Shown here piece by piece: positions 1 through 7,656 of a stretch of DNA of 64,000 nucleotides. A model generated the notes under the pieces. It saw nothing but the letters and a program-made list of their open reading frames with translations. It made no database searches and was not told where the DNA came from. The stretch lies in the NCBI GenBank assembly GCA_016342745.1, contig JAEINT010000009.1, positions 62,001 through 126,000 of the forward strand, read 5' to 3'. The DNA is from Labilibaculum sp. (GTDB lineage Bacteria; Bacteroidota; Bacteroidia; Bacteroidales; Marinifilaceae). The first letter of the stretch is position 1, and every line of letters begins with the position of its first letter. The translations under genes were made by a program, and so were the position numbers.

Positions 1-50
1 GAAAGAATCAGGAAGCAGAACAAAAATCCGCCTAAAAATATTTTTTTCAT
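1..50 (-). CDS. Partial secreted protein, signal peptide only
   Basis: On the minus strand an ATG at 50 opens a frame that runs off the left edge. The 16 visible codons (MKKIFLGGFLFCFLILS) have a basic start and a hydrophobic core, as in a bacterial signal peptide. It lies 137 bases downstream of the hybrid regulator and on the same strand, so it may be the first gene of another export or glycan locus to the left. Nothing about its function can be seen. Confidence 0.5.
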   Translation of the reverse strand, partial: MKKIFLGGFLFCFLIL

Positions 51-123
51 AGAATAGAAATTAAATGTTACTTATCGTTTATAACGTTTGCAATGTAAGT
101 CGATAGCTCTTCAAAGAGGTGGA

Positions 124-137
124 CAATTGCGCAATTG
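124..137. repeat. Perfect 14-base palindrome
   Basis: CAATTGCGCAATTG is a perfect inverted repeat without a spacer. It sits in the 137-base gap between the end of the hybrid regulator and the start of the minus-strand gene at the left edge. It could be an operator for that gene or the core of a weak hairpin. No U-tract follows on either strand, so a terminator role is unlikely. Confidence 0.35.
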
Positions 138-187
138 AAGTGGATGATTTCGGAAAATGAAGAAGTATGTTTATTATGAAATGTGGA

Positions 188-3100
188 TTACTTATTGTCT
201 TTGAGAGAGTTATGTGTGAAGTCGGAGGGACTCATTCCATAATGTTTGCGGAACACTCTGCTAAAATATTTAGGGTCATTGAATCCAACGGCAAATGCAA
301 TATCAGAAATTGGGAGTTTGTTTTCCTGTATCAACTCCATCGCTTTTTTTAATTTGAATGAGTTTATAAAATTGGTAATGTTTAAGTCTGTTATTGCTTT
401 CAATTTTTTGTATAATAAACTGCTGCTTACAAACATTTCGCCGGCAAACTGATTGATTGTGAAGTCGGGATTGGTGTAGTTTTTTTCCAGTATTCGATAT
501 ACTTTATTGATGAATTCTTCGTCAACAGGGTTTGATGTAATGTTTTCCGCAGAAATGTTTTGCGACGAATTGAACATTCGTTTTAATTTCATTCTGCTTT
601 CAATCAGATTTTTCATTCTAATCTGTAACAGTTGCAGATTGAAAGGTTTTGAAATGTAATCATCAGCACCGGTTTCAAGGCCTTCAACCCAGTTTTCAAC
701 CATATTCTTTGCTGTTAACAGGATAATGGGAATATGGCTTGTCTGAATTTCCTTTTTCATACATTTACACAGCTCAATGCCACTAAGTACCGGCATCATC
801 ACATCAGAGATGACTAAATCTGGAGAATGCTTTTTAGCCATCGTAAAGCCAATATTACCGTTTTCGGCTCCCAGTATTCTATAGTCCTCTTTTAAGGTTT
901 GCATTAGAAAGGTACGCAAATCAAAATTGTCTTCAACAATCAGTACCAATGGTTTTGATTTGTCCTGTTTTCCAGTGTTTTCATATCCTAAATTTGATTC
1001 TGGATTGACCATGTTATGAACTAATGTATCAACACGGGCTTTTAATTTCACCTCAGCCTGAGTGTTGTTGCGGTCTAAATCTTTTTCGTTATAACGATCG
1101 GTTGTGTATGGCAAATAAACTTGAAAACAACTTCCTTTCTTGATTTCACTTTGAACTTGAATTTTACCGTGTAATATTTTAATAATCTCAGAGGTTAAAG
1201 CTAAGCCAATACCAGAGTTATTCTTGTCTAATTCTCTTTCAGATTCAACATGGTAAAACCGTTCAAAAATAAATGGCAGATGTTCCTTTGCAATGCCTTT
1301 TCCGTTATCAGAAACTTCAATGTATGCATAAGGTGCCGGGAAAATATTATCAACATCTTTTTCTACAAATTTAACTTTCATTGTAATTTCACCATTTTCA
1401 GGTGTGTATTTAAAAGCGTTGGATAGCAAATTGTAAAAAATATTTTCTAGTTTTTCTGCATCAAACCATGTTTCTGAAATTGTTTGCTGTGCTTCAAAAT
1501 GGTACTTCATTTGCATGTGTTGAGCCAAATTTTCAAATGATTCAAAAATATCATGTAAGAACTCATTTAAATTGCCTTTACTCACAAGCAGATCCATTTT
1601 TTCGTTTTCGATTTGCCGGAAATAAATAAGTCGGTTGATCAGATGAAGCAGTCGTTTGGCATTTCGGTCAATAATTTTTAAAGTGCTGATTGTGTTTTGA
1701 TCATCGTTTAATTTTTTTATTAATTGTTCCAGAGGATCAATAATTAGCGTAAGGGGAGTTCTAAATTCGTGTGAGATATTCGTGAAAAAACGCAATCGAA
1801 GTTGGTTAACCTGTTTCACTTCCTTGTTTAATTCAATCATCTTGTCGCGCTGTTGGGCAATCTTTTTATTTTGAATTTCAAGTTCAAGTTTTTGTCCGCC
1901 GATTAACAGCTGTCTGTCCGCTAATTCCTGATTTGTTTGCTGCAAATGCTCAGCCTGGTGTCTTAGTTTGTCTTTTTGTTCTTCTATTTTTTCAGTTCGT
2001 TCCAGTACCTGATTCTCTAACTTCCTTTTTTGCTCTTTTAAAAAACGTGTTCTGTATTGAATGTAGCTGATTATTATTAAAACGATTGCAATCAGGAGTG
2101 TAAATTGAAACCACATTGTTTGCCAAAAAGGTGGATGAACTTTTATTTTTAATTCCGCAATCTTGTCTGACCACATACCATCGCTGTTAGAGGCTTTAAC
2201 CATGAATTTGTATTCTCCTCCCGAAAGATTTGTGTAATTGGCAAATCTTCTGCTCGATGGAATATTAACCCAATCCTTATCAACACCTTCCATTTGGTAT
2301 GAATATTTTATTTTTTCAGGTAAAAAATAATCAAGAGCTGAGAATTCTATCGAGAAAACTGCGTCTTTGTAGGAGAGTTCAATTGAGTTTGTTTCAGATA
2401 TGGATTTATTTAGAATTACATTGGAATGATATTTTTGTCCAATTTCAGCAGGCCTGTTGAATACTGAAAATTGAGTAAAAACCGGTTTTGATGCCTCCTG
2501 GTAGGATTCAACATTTTCCGGCATAAAATAGTTTAATCCAGCTATCCCTCCAAAATAAAGTTTGCCTTGTCCATCGACAGCTGATGCTGACCAATAAAAT
2601 TGGTTACTCAAAAGTCCATCTTTTACAAAGTAATTTTGAAAAGATTCAGTTTTCGGATTAAATTTCGAAAGACCATTGTCCGTACTGATCCACAAATTGC
2701 CTTGTTTGTCTTCTTCTATGGCATAGGCTACATTATTGCATAAACCGTTTTGGTCATTATAAGTTATAAATTGAAACTTACCGCTATTATTAATAGTGTA
2801 TTTACAGATTCCACTTCCGTAGGTGCCAATCCATACGGTACCGTCTTTCGATTCAAACAAGGAAATGATGTAATTTCCAGGAAGAGAGAATGGGTTATCC
2901 TGCTGATTGAAAAAGGCATCATGATTAATGCTTGTTTTTTGATCAAGTTGATTTAATTCATCTTTTGGAATGCGGAATAATCCATTACGGGTACCAATCC
3001 AAACCTGATTTTGCTGATCATTTAAAATACATCCAACTTCGAGTTGGGCAGGTAGTTTCATTTTCTCATCGAGATGGGTAAAGGTGTTTAGCTTGATATT

Positions 3101-4558
3101 AAATAAATCGAGTCCTTTTAATGTTCCAATCAGCAATTGGTCTTTATCTAATTCTGTTATTGAGGAAACGAAATTCGAACAAAGACTGTTCGAAACTTCA
3201 AAGTTATTACGATAGGTATCAATGTTTTTGGTGATTACTGATTTTAGTCGTTTTAAACCGTCTCCCCATGTGCCTAACCAAAGTTGTTTATTGCTGTTTC
3301 TATATATTGAAGTGATAAAGTTTGCACCAATTTGTTCCTGAGGTGAATTGCTAAGATTAAAATGCTCTACCTTTTCTCCATTATTAACGACTCTGTTTAA
3401 GCCACCACCAGCGGTTCCTATCCAAAGAATGTTTTTTTCACTTAAAATAGAGTTGATTGTATTATGACTTATGCTATTATTGTTTAATGGAGTATGAGTG
3501 ATAGAATAAAAAGGTTTTTGATAAATATTGTAAAAATTAACACCTCCTTTATCGGTACCTATCCATACATTTCCTTGTTTATCAGCAAGTAATGAATTAA
3601 TGAAGGGGTTGTTTAATTTTTGATCTTCTTTGAAATCATCATCTAAATGATAAAAAGAGTGCGAATTTGGATTAAAAAAGTTTAGTCCGGCCAAAGTACC
3701 AACGATAATTGTGCCTGAATTGTCTTCAACAATTTCTGTAATTGCTATGTGGTTTAAACCAGATGAATTCTGTGGCTGATGCGTGTAAAAATAGATTTGT
3801 TTATTGTCTGGTTCAGATTGATATAAGCCATTAGAGGTTCCGATCCATACATTTTCTTTTGTATCAACAAAAATACAATTTACAACAAGGTTTGCTACAG
3901 ATTTAATTAGTTTGTTTAATGTGGTATCGTTTTGAAAATTTATCTTGTCAACAATTACCAAACCGTTCTCAGTTCCAATTAAAATATTTTCTTCATGAAT
4001 TAAAATGTGACTGATGTGTTGGTTTGGCAAATCAATTTCAGTAATCTTCTTAGCTGAATATAAGTTTGTTTTCTCTTCCTCTATAAGCCAAACTCCGTCA
4101 TCTTCTGTCGCTACCCAGATCTTATTTTGTTTATCAATGGATATTTGAGGTATGGAGTGTCCGTTTAGATTCGACTTGATATTCTCAGGCAGAGAAAAGC
4201 GATTCTCATTAAAAAGGAATCTGGTTAACCCATTTTTTGTTCCAATCCAGATATTTCCTTTGTTGTCTTCACTCATTGATTGAATGAAGTTGTCAGGAAG
4301 TCCATTAGGATTCTGGGTTTTATTATATGTTGTAAAAGAGTAACCATCGTATCGACATAGTCCATTCCATGTTCCGAACCACATAAATCCTCGGCTATCT
4401 TTTAAAATACAATCTACTGTATTTTGTGCTAATCCATTATTGTTATTTAAGTAATGAAAATGAATATGTGGAATTGATGTTTTTTGATTTTCTCCAGTAA
4501 GAGAATTGCTGCAAAAACAAAAAAGTATAATGAATCCTAAAAAAATATATTTTCGCAT
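188..4558 (-). CDS. Hybrid two-component system regulator, beta-propeller sensor (HTCS1)
   Basis: This 1456-residue protein fuses a sensor kinase and a response regulator. An N-terminal signal peptide is followed by about 700 residues of Reg_prop beta-propeller repeats (recurrent xNxWIGTxxGL), a Y_Y_Y domain (about 740-800) and one membrane helix (about 814-836). After these come a histidine kinase with its phospho-acceptor in SHEFRTPL (H930), an ATPase domain (GKGI, GIGLAL), a receiver starting at VLIVEDN (about 1204) with the phospho-Asp in ISDVMMP, and a C-terminal AraC-type helix-turn-helix. Such proteins bind oligosaccharide in the periplasm and activate a polysaccharide locus. It diverges from araR and is not beside a SusC/SusD pair in this window, so its target is uncertain: the arabinose block or genes beyond the left edge. 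Family assignment is secure; the ligand is not. Confidence 0.95.
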   Translation of the reverse strand: MRKYIFLGFIILFCFCSNSLTGENQKTSIPHIHFHYLNNNNGLAQNTVDCILKDSRGFMWFGTWNGLCRYDGYSFTTYNKTQNPNGLPDNFIQSMSEDNKGNIWIGTKNGLTRFLFNENRFSLPENIKSNLNGHSIPQISIDKQNKIWVATEDDGVWLIEEEKTNLYSAKKITEIDLPNQHISHILIHEENILIGTENGLVIVDKINFQNDTTLNKLIKSVANLVVNCIFVDTKENVWIGTSNGLYQSEPDNKQIYFYTHQPQNSSGLNHIAITEIVEDNSGTIIVGTLAGLNFFNPNSHSFYHLDDDFKEDQKLNNPFINSLLADKQGNVWIGTDKGGVNFYNIYQKPFYSITHTPLNNNSISHNTINSILSEKNILWIGTAGGGLNRVVNNGEKVEHFNLSNSPQEQIGANFITSIYRNSNKQLWLGTWGDGLKRLKSVITKNIDTYRNNFEVSNSLCSNFVSSITELDKDQLLIGTLKGLDLFNIKLNTFTHLDEKMKLPAQLEVGCILNDQQNQVWIGTRNGLFRIPKDELNQLDQKTSINHDAFFNQQDNPFSLPGNYIISLFESKDGTVWIGTYGSGICKYTINNSGKFQFITYNDQNGLCNNVAYAIEEDKQGNLWISTDNGLSKFNPKTESFQNYFVKDGLLSNQFYWSASAVDGQGKLYFGGIAGLNYFMPENVESYQEASKPVFTQFSVFNRPAEIGQKYHSNVILNKSISETNSIELSYKDAVFSIEFSALDYFLPEKIKYSYQMEGVDKDWVNIPSSRRFANYTNLSGGEYKFMVKASNSDGMWSDKIAELKIKVHPPFWQTMWFQFTLLIAIVLIIISYIQYRTRFLKEQKRKLENQVLERTEKIEEQKDKLRHQAEHLQQTNQELADRQLLIGGQKLELEIQNKKIAQQRDKMIELNKEVKQVNQLRLRFFTNISHEFRTPLTLIIDPLEQLIKKLNDDQNTISTLKIIDRNAKRLLHLINRLIYFRQIENEKMDLLVSKGNLNEFLHDIFESFENLAQHMQMKYHFEAQQTISETWFDAEKLENIFYNLLSNAFKYTPENGEITMKVKFVEKDVDNIFPAPYAYIEVSDNGKGIAKEHLPFIFERFYHVESERELDKNNSGIGLALTSEIIKILHGKIQVQSEIKKGSCFQVYLPYTTDRYNEKDLDRNNTQAEVKLKARVDTLVHNMVNPESNLGYENTGKQDKSKPLVLIVEDNFDLRTFLMQTLKEDYRILGAENGNIGFTMAKKHSPDLVISDVMMPVLSGIELCKCMKKEIQTSHIPIILLTAKNMVENWVEGLETGADDYISKPFNLQLLQIRMKNLIESRMKLKRMFNSSQNISAENITSNPVDEEFINKVYRILEKNYTNPDFTINQFAGEMFVSSSLLYKKLKAITDLNITNFINSFKLKKAMELIQENKLPISDIAFAVGFNDPKYFSRVFRKHYGMSPSDFTHNSLKDNK

Positions 4559-4855
4559 AATGATATTGTGCTTTAATAAAATTCAATTAAAAGTACATCC
4601 AACTATTAAATTGTAATAGTTATGCAAGTATACTTACATTCTACGAATGTGCAAAACCAAGAATTCATAATTTGTTCACTTCATTATTGATTCTGAATAG
4701 TAATGCTTTATACTCTGTGATAATTGTAATAGTATGCTTGATCAAGAGTTTTTTCGTATAGTATTTTTTGCTAAATTTGTGAAGAAATTAATTTTTAACG
4801 AAAAATTAATAAAAGTCAAAAATACTTTATATATTTGTAGTGCAAATTTAATGAA
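4559..4855. promoter_or_regulatory. Divergent control region, HTCS1 / araR
   Basis: This 297-base AT-rich interval lies between two divergent regulator genes and should hold promoters for both. The araR side has a recognisable operator-like motif and a -7 box (listed separately). No clear promoter consensus was picked out on the HTCS1 side. Confidence 0.5.
4808..4837 (+). promoter_or_regulatory. araR promoter with candidate AraR operator
   Basis: AATAAAAGTCAAAAATACT (4808-4826) runs into TTAT, giving a nearly symmetric ATAAAAGT-N7-ACTTTAT. It abuts TATATTTG (4830-4837), a match to the Bacteroidetes -7 consensus TAnnTTTG, 18 bases before the araR ATG. Two similar motifs lie upstream of araA (5580-5598, 5972-5990). 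Binding between -33 and -7 would give autorepression by AraR. The motif and its recurrence are seen; the binding protein is inferred. Confidence 0.55.
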
Positions 4856-5536
4856 ATGAATCAAGAATATAAACATCCTAAGTATCATGTGGCAGTAGAT
4901 TGTGTGATCTTTGGTTATCATGAAGGGGAACTGAAATTATTACTTTATCCAAGAGGATTTGAGCCTGCAATGGGTAAGTGGTCTTTAATGGGAGGATTTG
5001 TTCAGAAAAATGAATCTGCAGATATGGCTGCTGCAAGAGTTTTAAAGAAAACAACTGGTCTAGCAGATATTTACTTGGAGCAAGTGCATGCATTTTCAGA
5101 ACCAGATCGCGATGATGCTAATAGAGTTATTTCATTGATGTATTATGCTTTAGTGCGTCTTGATAAATATGATTCTGATTTAGTTCGAGAACATGGAGCT
5201 CACTGGTGGCCTATTTTAAAATTGCCAACTTTGATTTTTGATCATGCGGAAATGGTTGAAAAATCGCTTGAAGGATTGCAGAAGAAAGCAAGTTTTGATT
5301 TGGTAGGAGAGGAATTGTTGTCCGAAAAATTTACCCTGTTGCAATTGAGACACTTATATGAAGCTATTTTCCGACGAGAATTTGATCCTGGAAATTTTAG
5401 AAAAAAGGTATTGTCCTTGGGTAAATTAGAGAGATTGGATATCAAAAATACTACGGAGTCAAAGAAAGGAGCATATTATTATCGTGCCATTAAAGGGGAG
5501 GTTGAAAAGACTTTTGATAGGGTTGTGAAGTTTTAG
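4856..5536 (+). CDS. araR: Nudix-family transcriptional regulator AraR
   Basis: The 226-residue protein has an N-terminal Nudix-like domain (about 8-145) and a C-terminal winged helix (about 150-226), the layout of NrtR-type regulators and of the Bacteroidetes L-arabinose repressor AraR. The Nudix box region (GGFVQ to TTGL, residues 46-69) keeps the framing glycines and E53. The catalytic glutamates of the REUxEE core are replaced by V62, K65 and T66, so it should sense a ligand rather than hydrolyse one. It sits directly upstream of araA, the transporter, araD and araB, the usual position for AraR, which releases DNA on binding L-arabinose in known members. A hairpin terminator follows, making it a single-gene unit. 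Confidence 0.9.
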   Translation: MNQEYKHPKYHVAVDCVIFGYHEGELKLLLYPRGFEPAMGKWSLMGGFVQKNESADMAAARVLKKTTGLADIYLEQVHAFSEPDRDDANRVISLMYYALVRLDKYDSDLVREHGAHWWPILKLPTLIFDHAEMVEKSLEGLQKKASFDLVGEELLSEKFTLLQLRHLYEAIFRREFDPGNFRKKVLSLGKLERLDIKNTTESKKGAYYYRAIKGEVEKTFDRVVKF

Positions 5537-5543
5537 CTTTATG

Positions 5544-5574
5544 GAACCTTTAACAAAGAAGGTTCTCTTTTTTT
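5544..5574 (+). terminator. Rho-independent terminator after araR
   Basis: GAACCTT (5544-5550) and AAGGTTC (5559-5565) form a 7-pair stem with an 8-base loop, followed by CTTTTTTT. It ends araR transcription 8 bases past the stop codon. Confidence 0.8.
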
Positions 5575-5579
5575 ATCTA

Positions 5580-5598
5580 AATAAAAGTAAAAAGTACT
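5580..5598 (+). promoter_or_regulatory. Candidate AraR operator 2
   Basis: AATAAAAGTAAAAAGTACT matches the araR-proximal motif at the AATAAAAGT half and the ACT at identical spacing (AGT-N7-ACT). It lies about 490 bases upstream of araA, just past the araR terminator. With the site at 5972 it could support looping. Assignment to AraR is inference from recurrence around ara genes. Confidence 0.45.
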
Positions 5599-5735
5599 AA
5601 TATTATACAATTGAATGTTTTTTCAATTAATTAATTTATGTAAATGGAGTGCTAGTAGAAGTTATTTAATGGCAATAATAGGTATTTGTGTCAATAAAAT
5701 TAATATGTCTTTTATTATAATTTAAAAGTTTAGCT

Positions 5736-5897
5736 ATGAAAAATGAAAAATTATCTAAATGTGTGATGTGGTTGGTTTCTGGAGTATCTAACTTGTATAT
5801 AATGAATCATTTAAACAAAAAGGAGAAAGGTTCTATTGAAGTTTGCAATATACTAGAAGAGAAGATAATTGGAGCTAACTTTGCGAAAGATAAATAA
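5736..5897 (+). CDS. Possible small protein (53 aa), unrecognised
   Basis: An ATG at 5736 opens a 53-codon frame (starts MKNEKLSKCVM, ends GANFAKDK) between araR and araA. The C-terminal half is charged and helix-like; there is no signal peptide or known motif. No convincing ribosome binding site is seen, but Bacteroidota often lack one. It could be a real small protein, a leader peptide of the araA transcript, or chance. It lies in an otherwise gene-free 550-base interval containing two candidate AraR sites. Confidence 0.3.
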   Translation: MKNEKLSKCVMWLVSGVSNLYIMNHLNKKEKGSIEVCNILEEKIIGANFAKDK

Positions 5898-5971
5898 TGA
5901 AATGTGTTTGAGAAACAGCATGTAATGTCACTAAGAGTTGTCATTAGTTGAGTTTGATTTTTTTTAACGTT

Positions 5972-5990
5972 AATAAAGGTGAAAAGCACT
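5972..5990 (+). promoter_or_regulatory. Candidate AraR operator 3, araA-proximal
   Basis: AATAAAGGTGAAAAGCACT shares the AATAAA-GT-N7-ACT pattern with the sites at 4808 and 5580. It lies about 100 bases upstream of the araA ATG, a sensible place for repression of the ara operon. The right half is less symmetric than in the araR site. Confidence 0.5.
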
Positions 5991-6090
5991 CGTAAAAAAA
6001 TCATTTTAATCTATTGGTAAATATGATTGTTTCTAATATGATGAGTAATTGTTTTTTTTATAAAAACATACATAATACAATAAGAATAAA

Positions 6091-7575
6091 ATGAAAGAGC
6101 AAAAAGAAAAAGAGATTTGGTTTGTAACCGGAAGTCAACACTTGTATGGTCCTAAGACACTAACTCAAGTAAAAACAAATTCAGAGGAAATTGCGGAAGG
6201 GCTTAATGCATCAGAATCAATTCCTGTGAAAATTGTTTTTAAATCGGTATTAACAACCCCTGAGGAGATCTATAATTGTTGTCTTGAGGCAAATACAAAC
6301 AGAAATTGTATTGGATTAATTACATGGATGCATACTTTTTCGCCATCTAAAATGTGGATGCAAGGTTTAAGTATCTTGAGTAAGCCATTTGCTCATTTAC
6401 ATACTCAATATAATAGAGATATTCCTTGGGATGAGATAGATATGGATTTTATGAATTTAAATCAATCAGCGCATGGTGGTCGTGAGTTTGGTTTTATATG
6501 CACACGTTTACGCATAAACCGAAAGGTAATTGTTGGGTATTGGAAGGATGAGAAAGTTCGTAGAACTATAGGGAATTGGACAAGATCTGCTAATGGGTAT
6601 AATGAATCGAAAAATCTTAAAATTTGTCGTTTTGGCGATAATATGCGTCATGTTGCAGTTACAGAAGGCGATAAGGTTGAAGCGCAAAAAAAATTGGGCT
6701 GGCAAGTGAATTATCATGGGGTTGGTGATTTAGTAGCTAGCATGGATACTATTACAGAGGTTGAAATTAATGCATTAATGGATGTTTATGCTTCTGAATA
6801 TAAATTAGCTGATAAAACTAATTCGAATGTTTGTTATCAAGCAAGAATCGAATTGGGAATAAAGAAGTTCCTGGATACAAATGGATATAAGGCTTTTACT
6901 ACCAATTTTGAAGACTTGCATGGTTTGAAACAACTTCCGGGATTGGCTTCTCAACGATTAATGGAACAGGGTTATGGTTTTGGAGCTGAAGGTGACTGGA
7001 AACAATCTGCTTTGGTGAGAATCATGAAAGTGATGTCAGCAGGGATGAAAGGCGGGTGTTCTTTTATGGAAGATTATACTTACCATCTTGATCCTGCTTG
7101 TCCTTCAGTATTAAGTGCACACATGCTTGAGATTTGTCCTTCAATCGCTAAAGAAACTCCAAGTATTGAAGTTCATCCACTTGGCATAGGCGGAAAAGAT
7201 GCTCCTGCCCGTTTTGTATTCGATGTACCTGAAGGGGAAGGAATAAATGCAACTCTTGTTGATATGGGAGGACGTATGCGAATGATTGTTAATCCTGTGA
7301 CAGTTATTACACCTAAAGCATTGCCAAAACTTCCAGTTGCTCGTGCCCTATGGGTCCCACAACCAAATCTGGAAATTGGTGCTGCTGCTTGGATTCTTGC
7401 CGGTGGTGCTCATCACACTAGTTTTAGCATGGCATTAAACAAAGAATGTCTTGAAGACTTTGCCGAAATGGTTGGTGTTGAATTTGTAACAATAGAAAAT
7501 ACAACAACAATTTCAGATTTTAAGAAAGAGCTAAAATGGAATGATTTATATTATCATTTGGCGAAAGGATTGTAG
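6091..7575 (+). CDS. araA: L-arabinose isomerase
   Basis: This 494-residue cytoplasmic enzyme converts L-arabinose to L-ribulose, the first step of the pathway. Length is normal for AraA. The metal-binding set is visible: E300 in FGAEGDW, E327 in SFMEDYTYH, H344 in VLSAHMLE and H441/H442 in GAHHTSFS. The N-terminus (EIWFVTGSQHLYG) is the classic family start. It is the first enzyme gene after araR and is preceded by two candidate AraR operators. A symporter, araD and araB follow on the same strand. A hairpin separates it from the symporter. Confidence 0.97.
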   Translation: MKEQKEKEIWFVTGSQHLYGPKTLTQVKTNSEEIAEGLNASESIPVKIVFKSVLTTPEEIYNCCLEANTNRNCIGLITWMHTFSPSKMWMQGLSILSKPFAHLHTQYNRDIPWDEIDMDFMNLNQSAHGGREFGFICTRLRINRKVIVGYWKDEKVRRTIGNWTRSANGYNESKNLKICRFGDNMRHVAVTEGDKVEAQKKLGWQVNYHGVGDLVASMDTITEVEINALMDVYASEYKLADKTNSNVCYQARIELGIKKFLDTNGYKAFTTNFEDLHGLKQLPGLASQRLMEQGYGFGAEGDWKQSALVRIMKVMSAGMKGGCSFMEDYTYHLDPACPSVLSAHMLEICPSIAKETPSIEVHPLGIGGKDAPARFVFDVPEGEGINATLVDMGGRMRMIVNPVTVITPKALPKLPVARALWVPQPNLEIGAAAWILAGGAHHTSFSMALNKECLEDFAEMVGVEFVTIENTTTISDFKKELKWNDLYYHLAKGL

Positions 7576-7610
7576 AGAATATTAAAAATCAACTAAACAA
7601 TACTCATTCA

Positions 7611-7641
7611 AAATACTCTCGGTTCATTGCTGAGAGTATTT
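7611..7641 (+). terminator. Intercistronic stem-loop araA / symporter
   Basis: AAATACTCTC (7611-7620) pairs perfectly with GAGAGTATTT (7632-7641) around an 11-base loop. The hairpin ends 15 bases before the symporter ATG and has only a short U-run. It may act as a partial terminator, an RNA-stability element or a translation modulator inside the operon. Confidence 0.6.
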
Positions 7642-7656
7642 ATAAAACGAATCATT

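Noticed and set aside
5537-6090. A riboswitch in the long araA leader.
   Set aside because: Only a short AATTGAA/TTCAATT stem and AT-rich sequence are visible; no known aptamer core was recognised.
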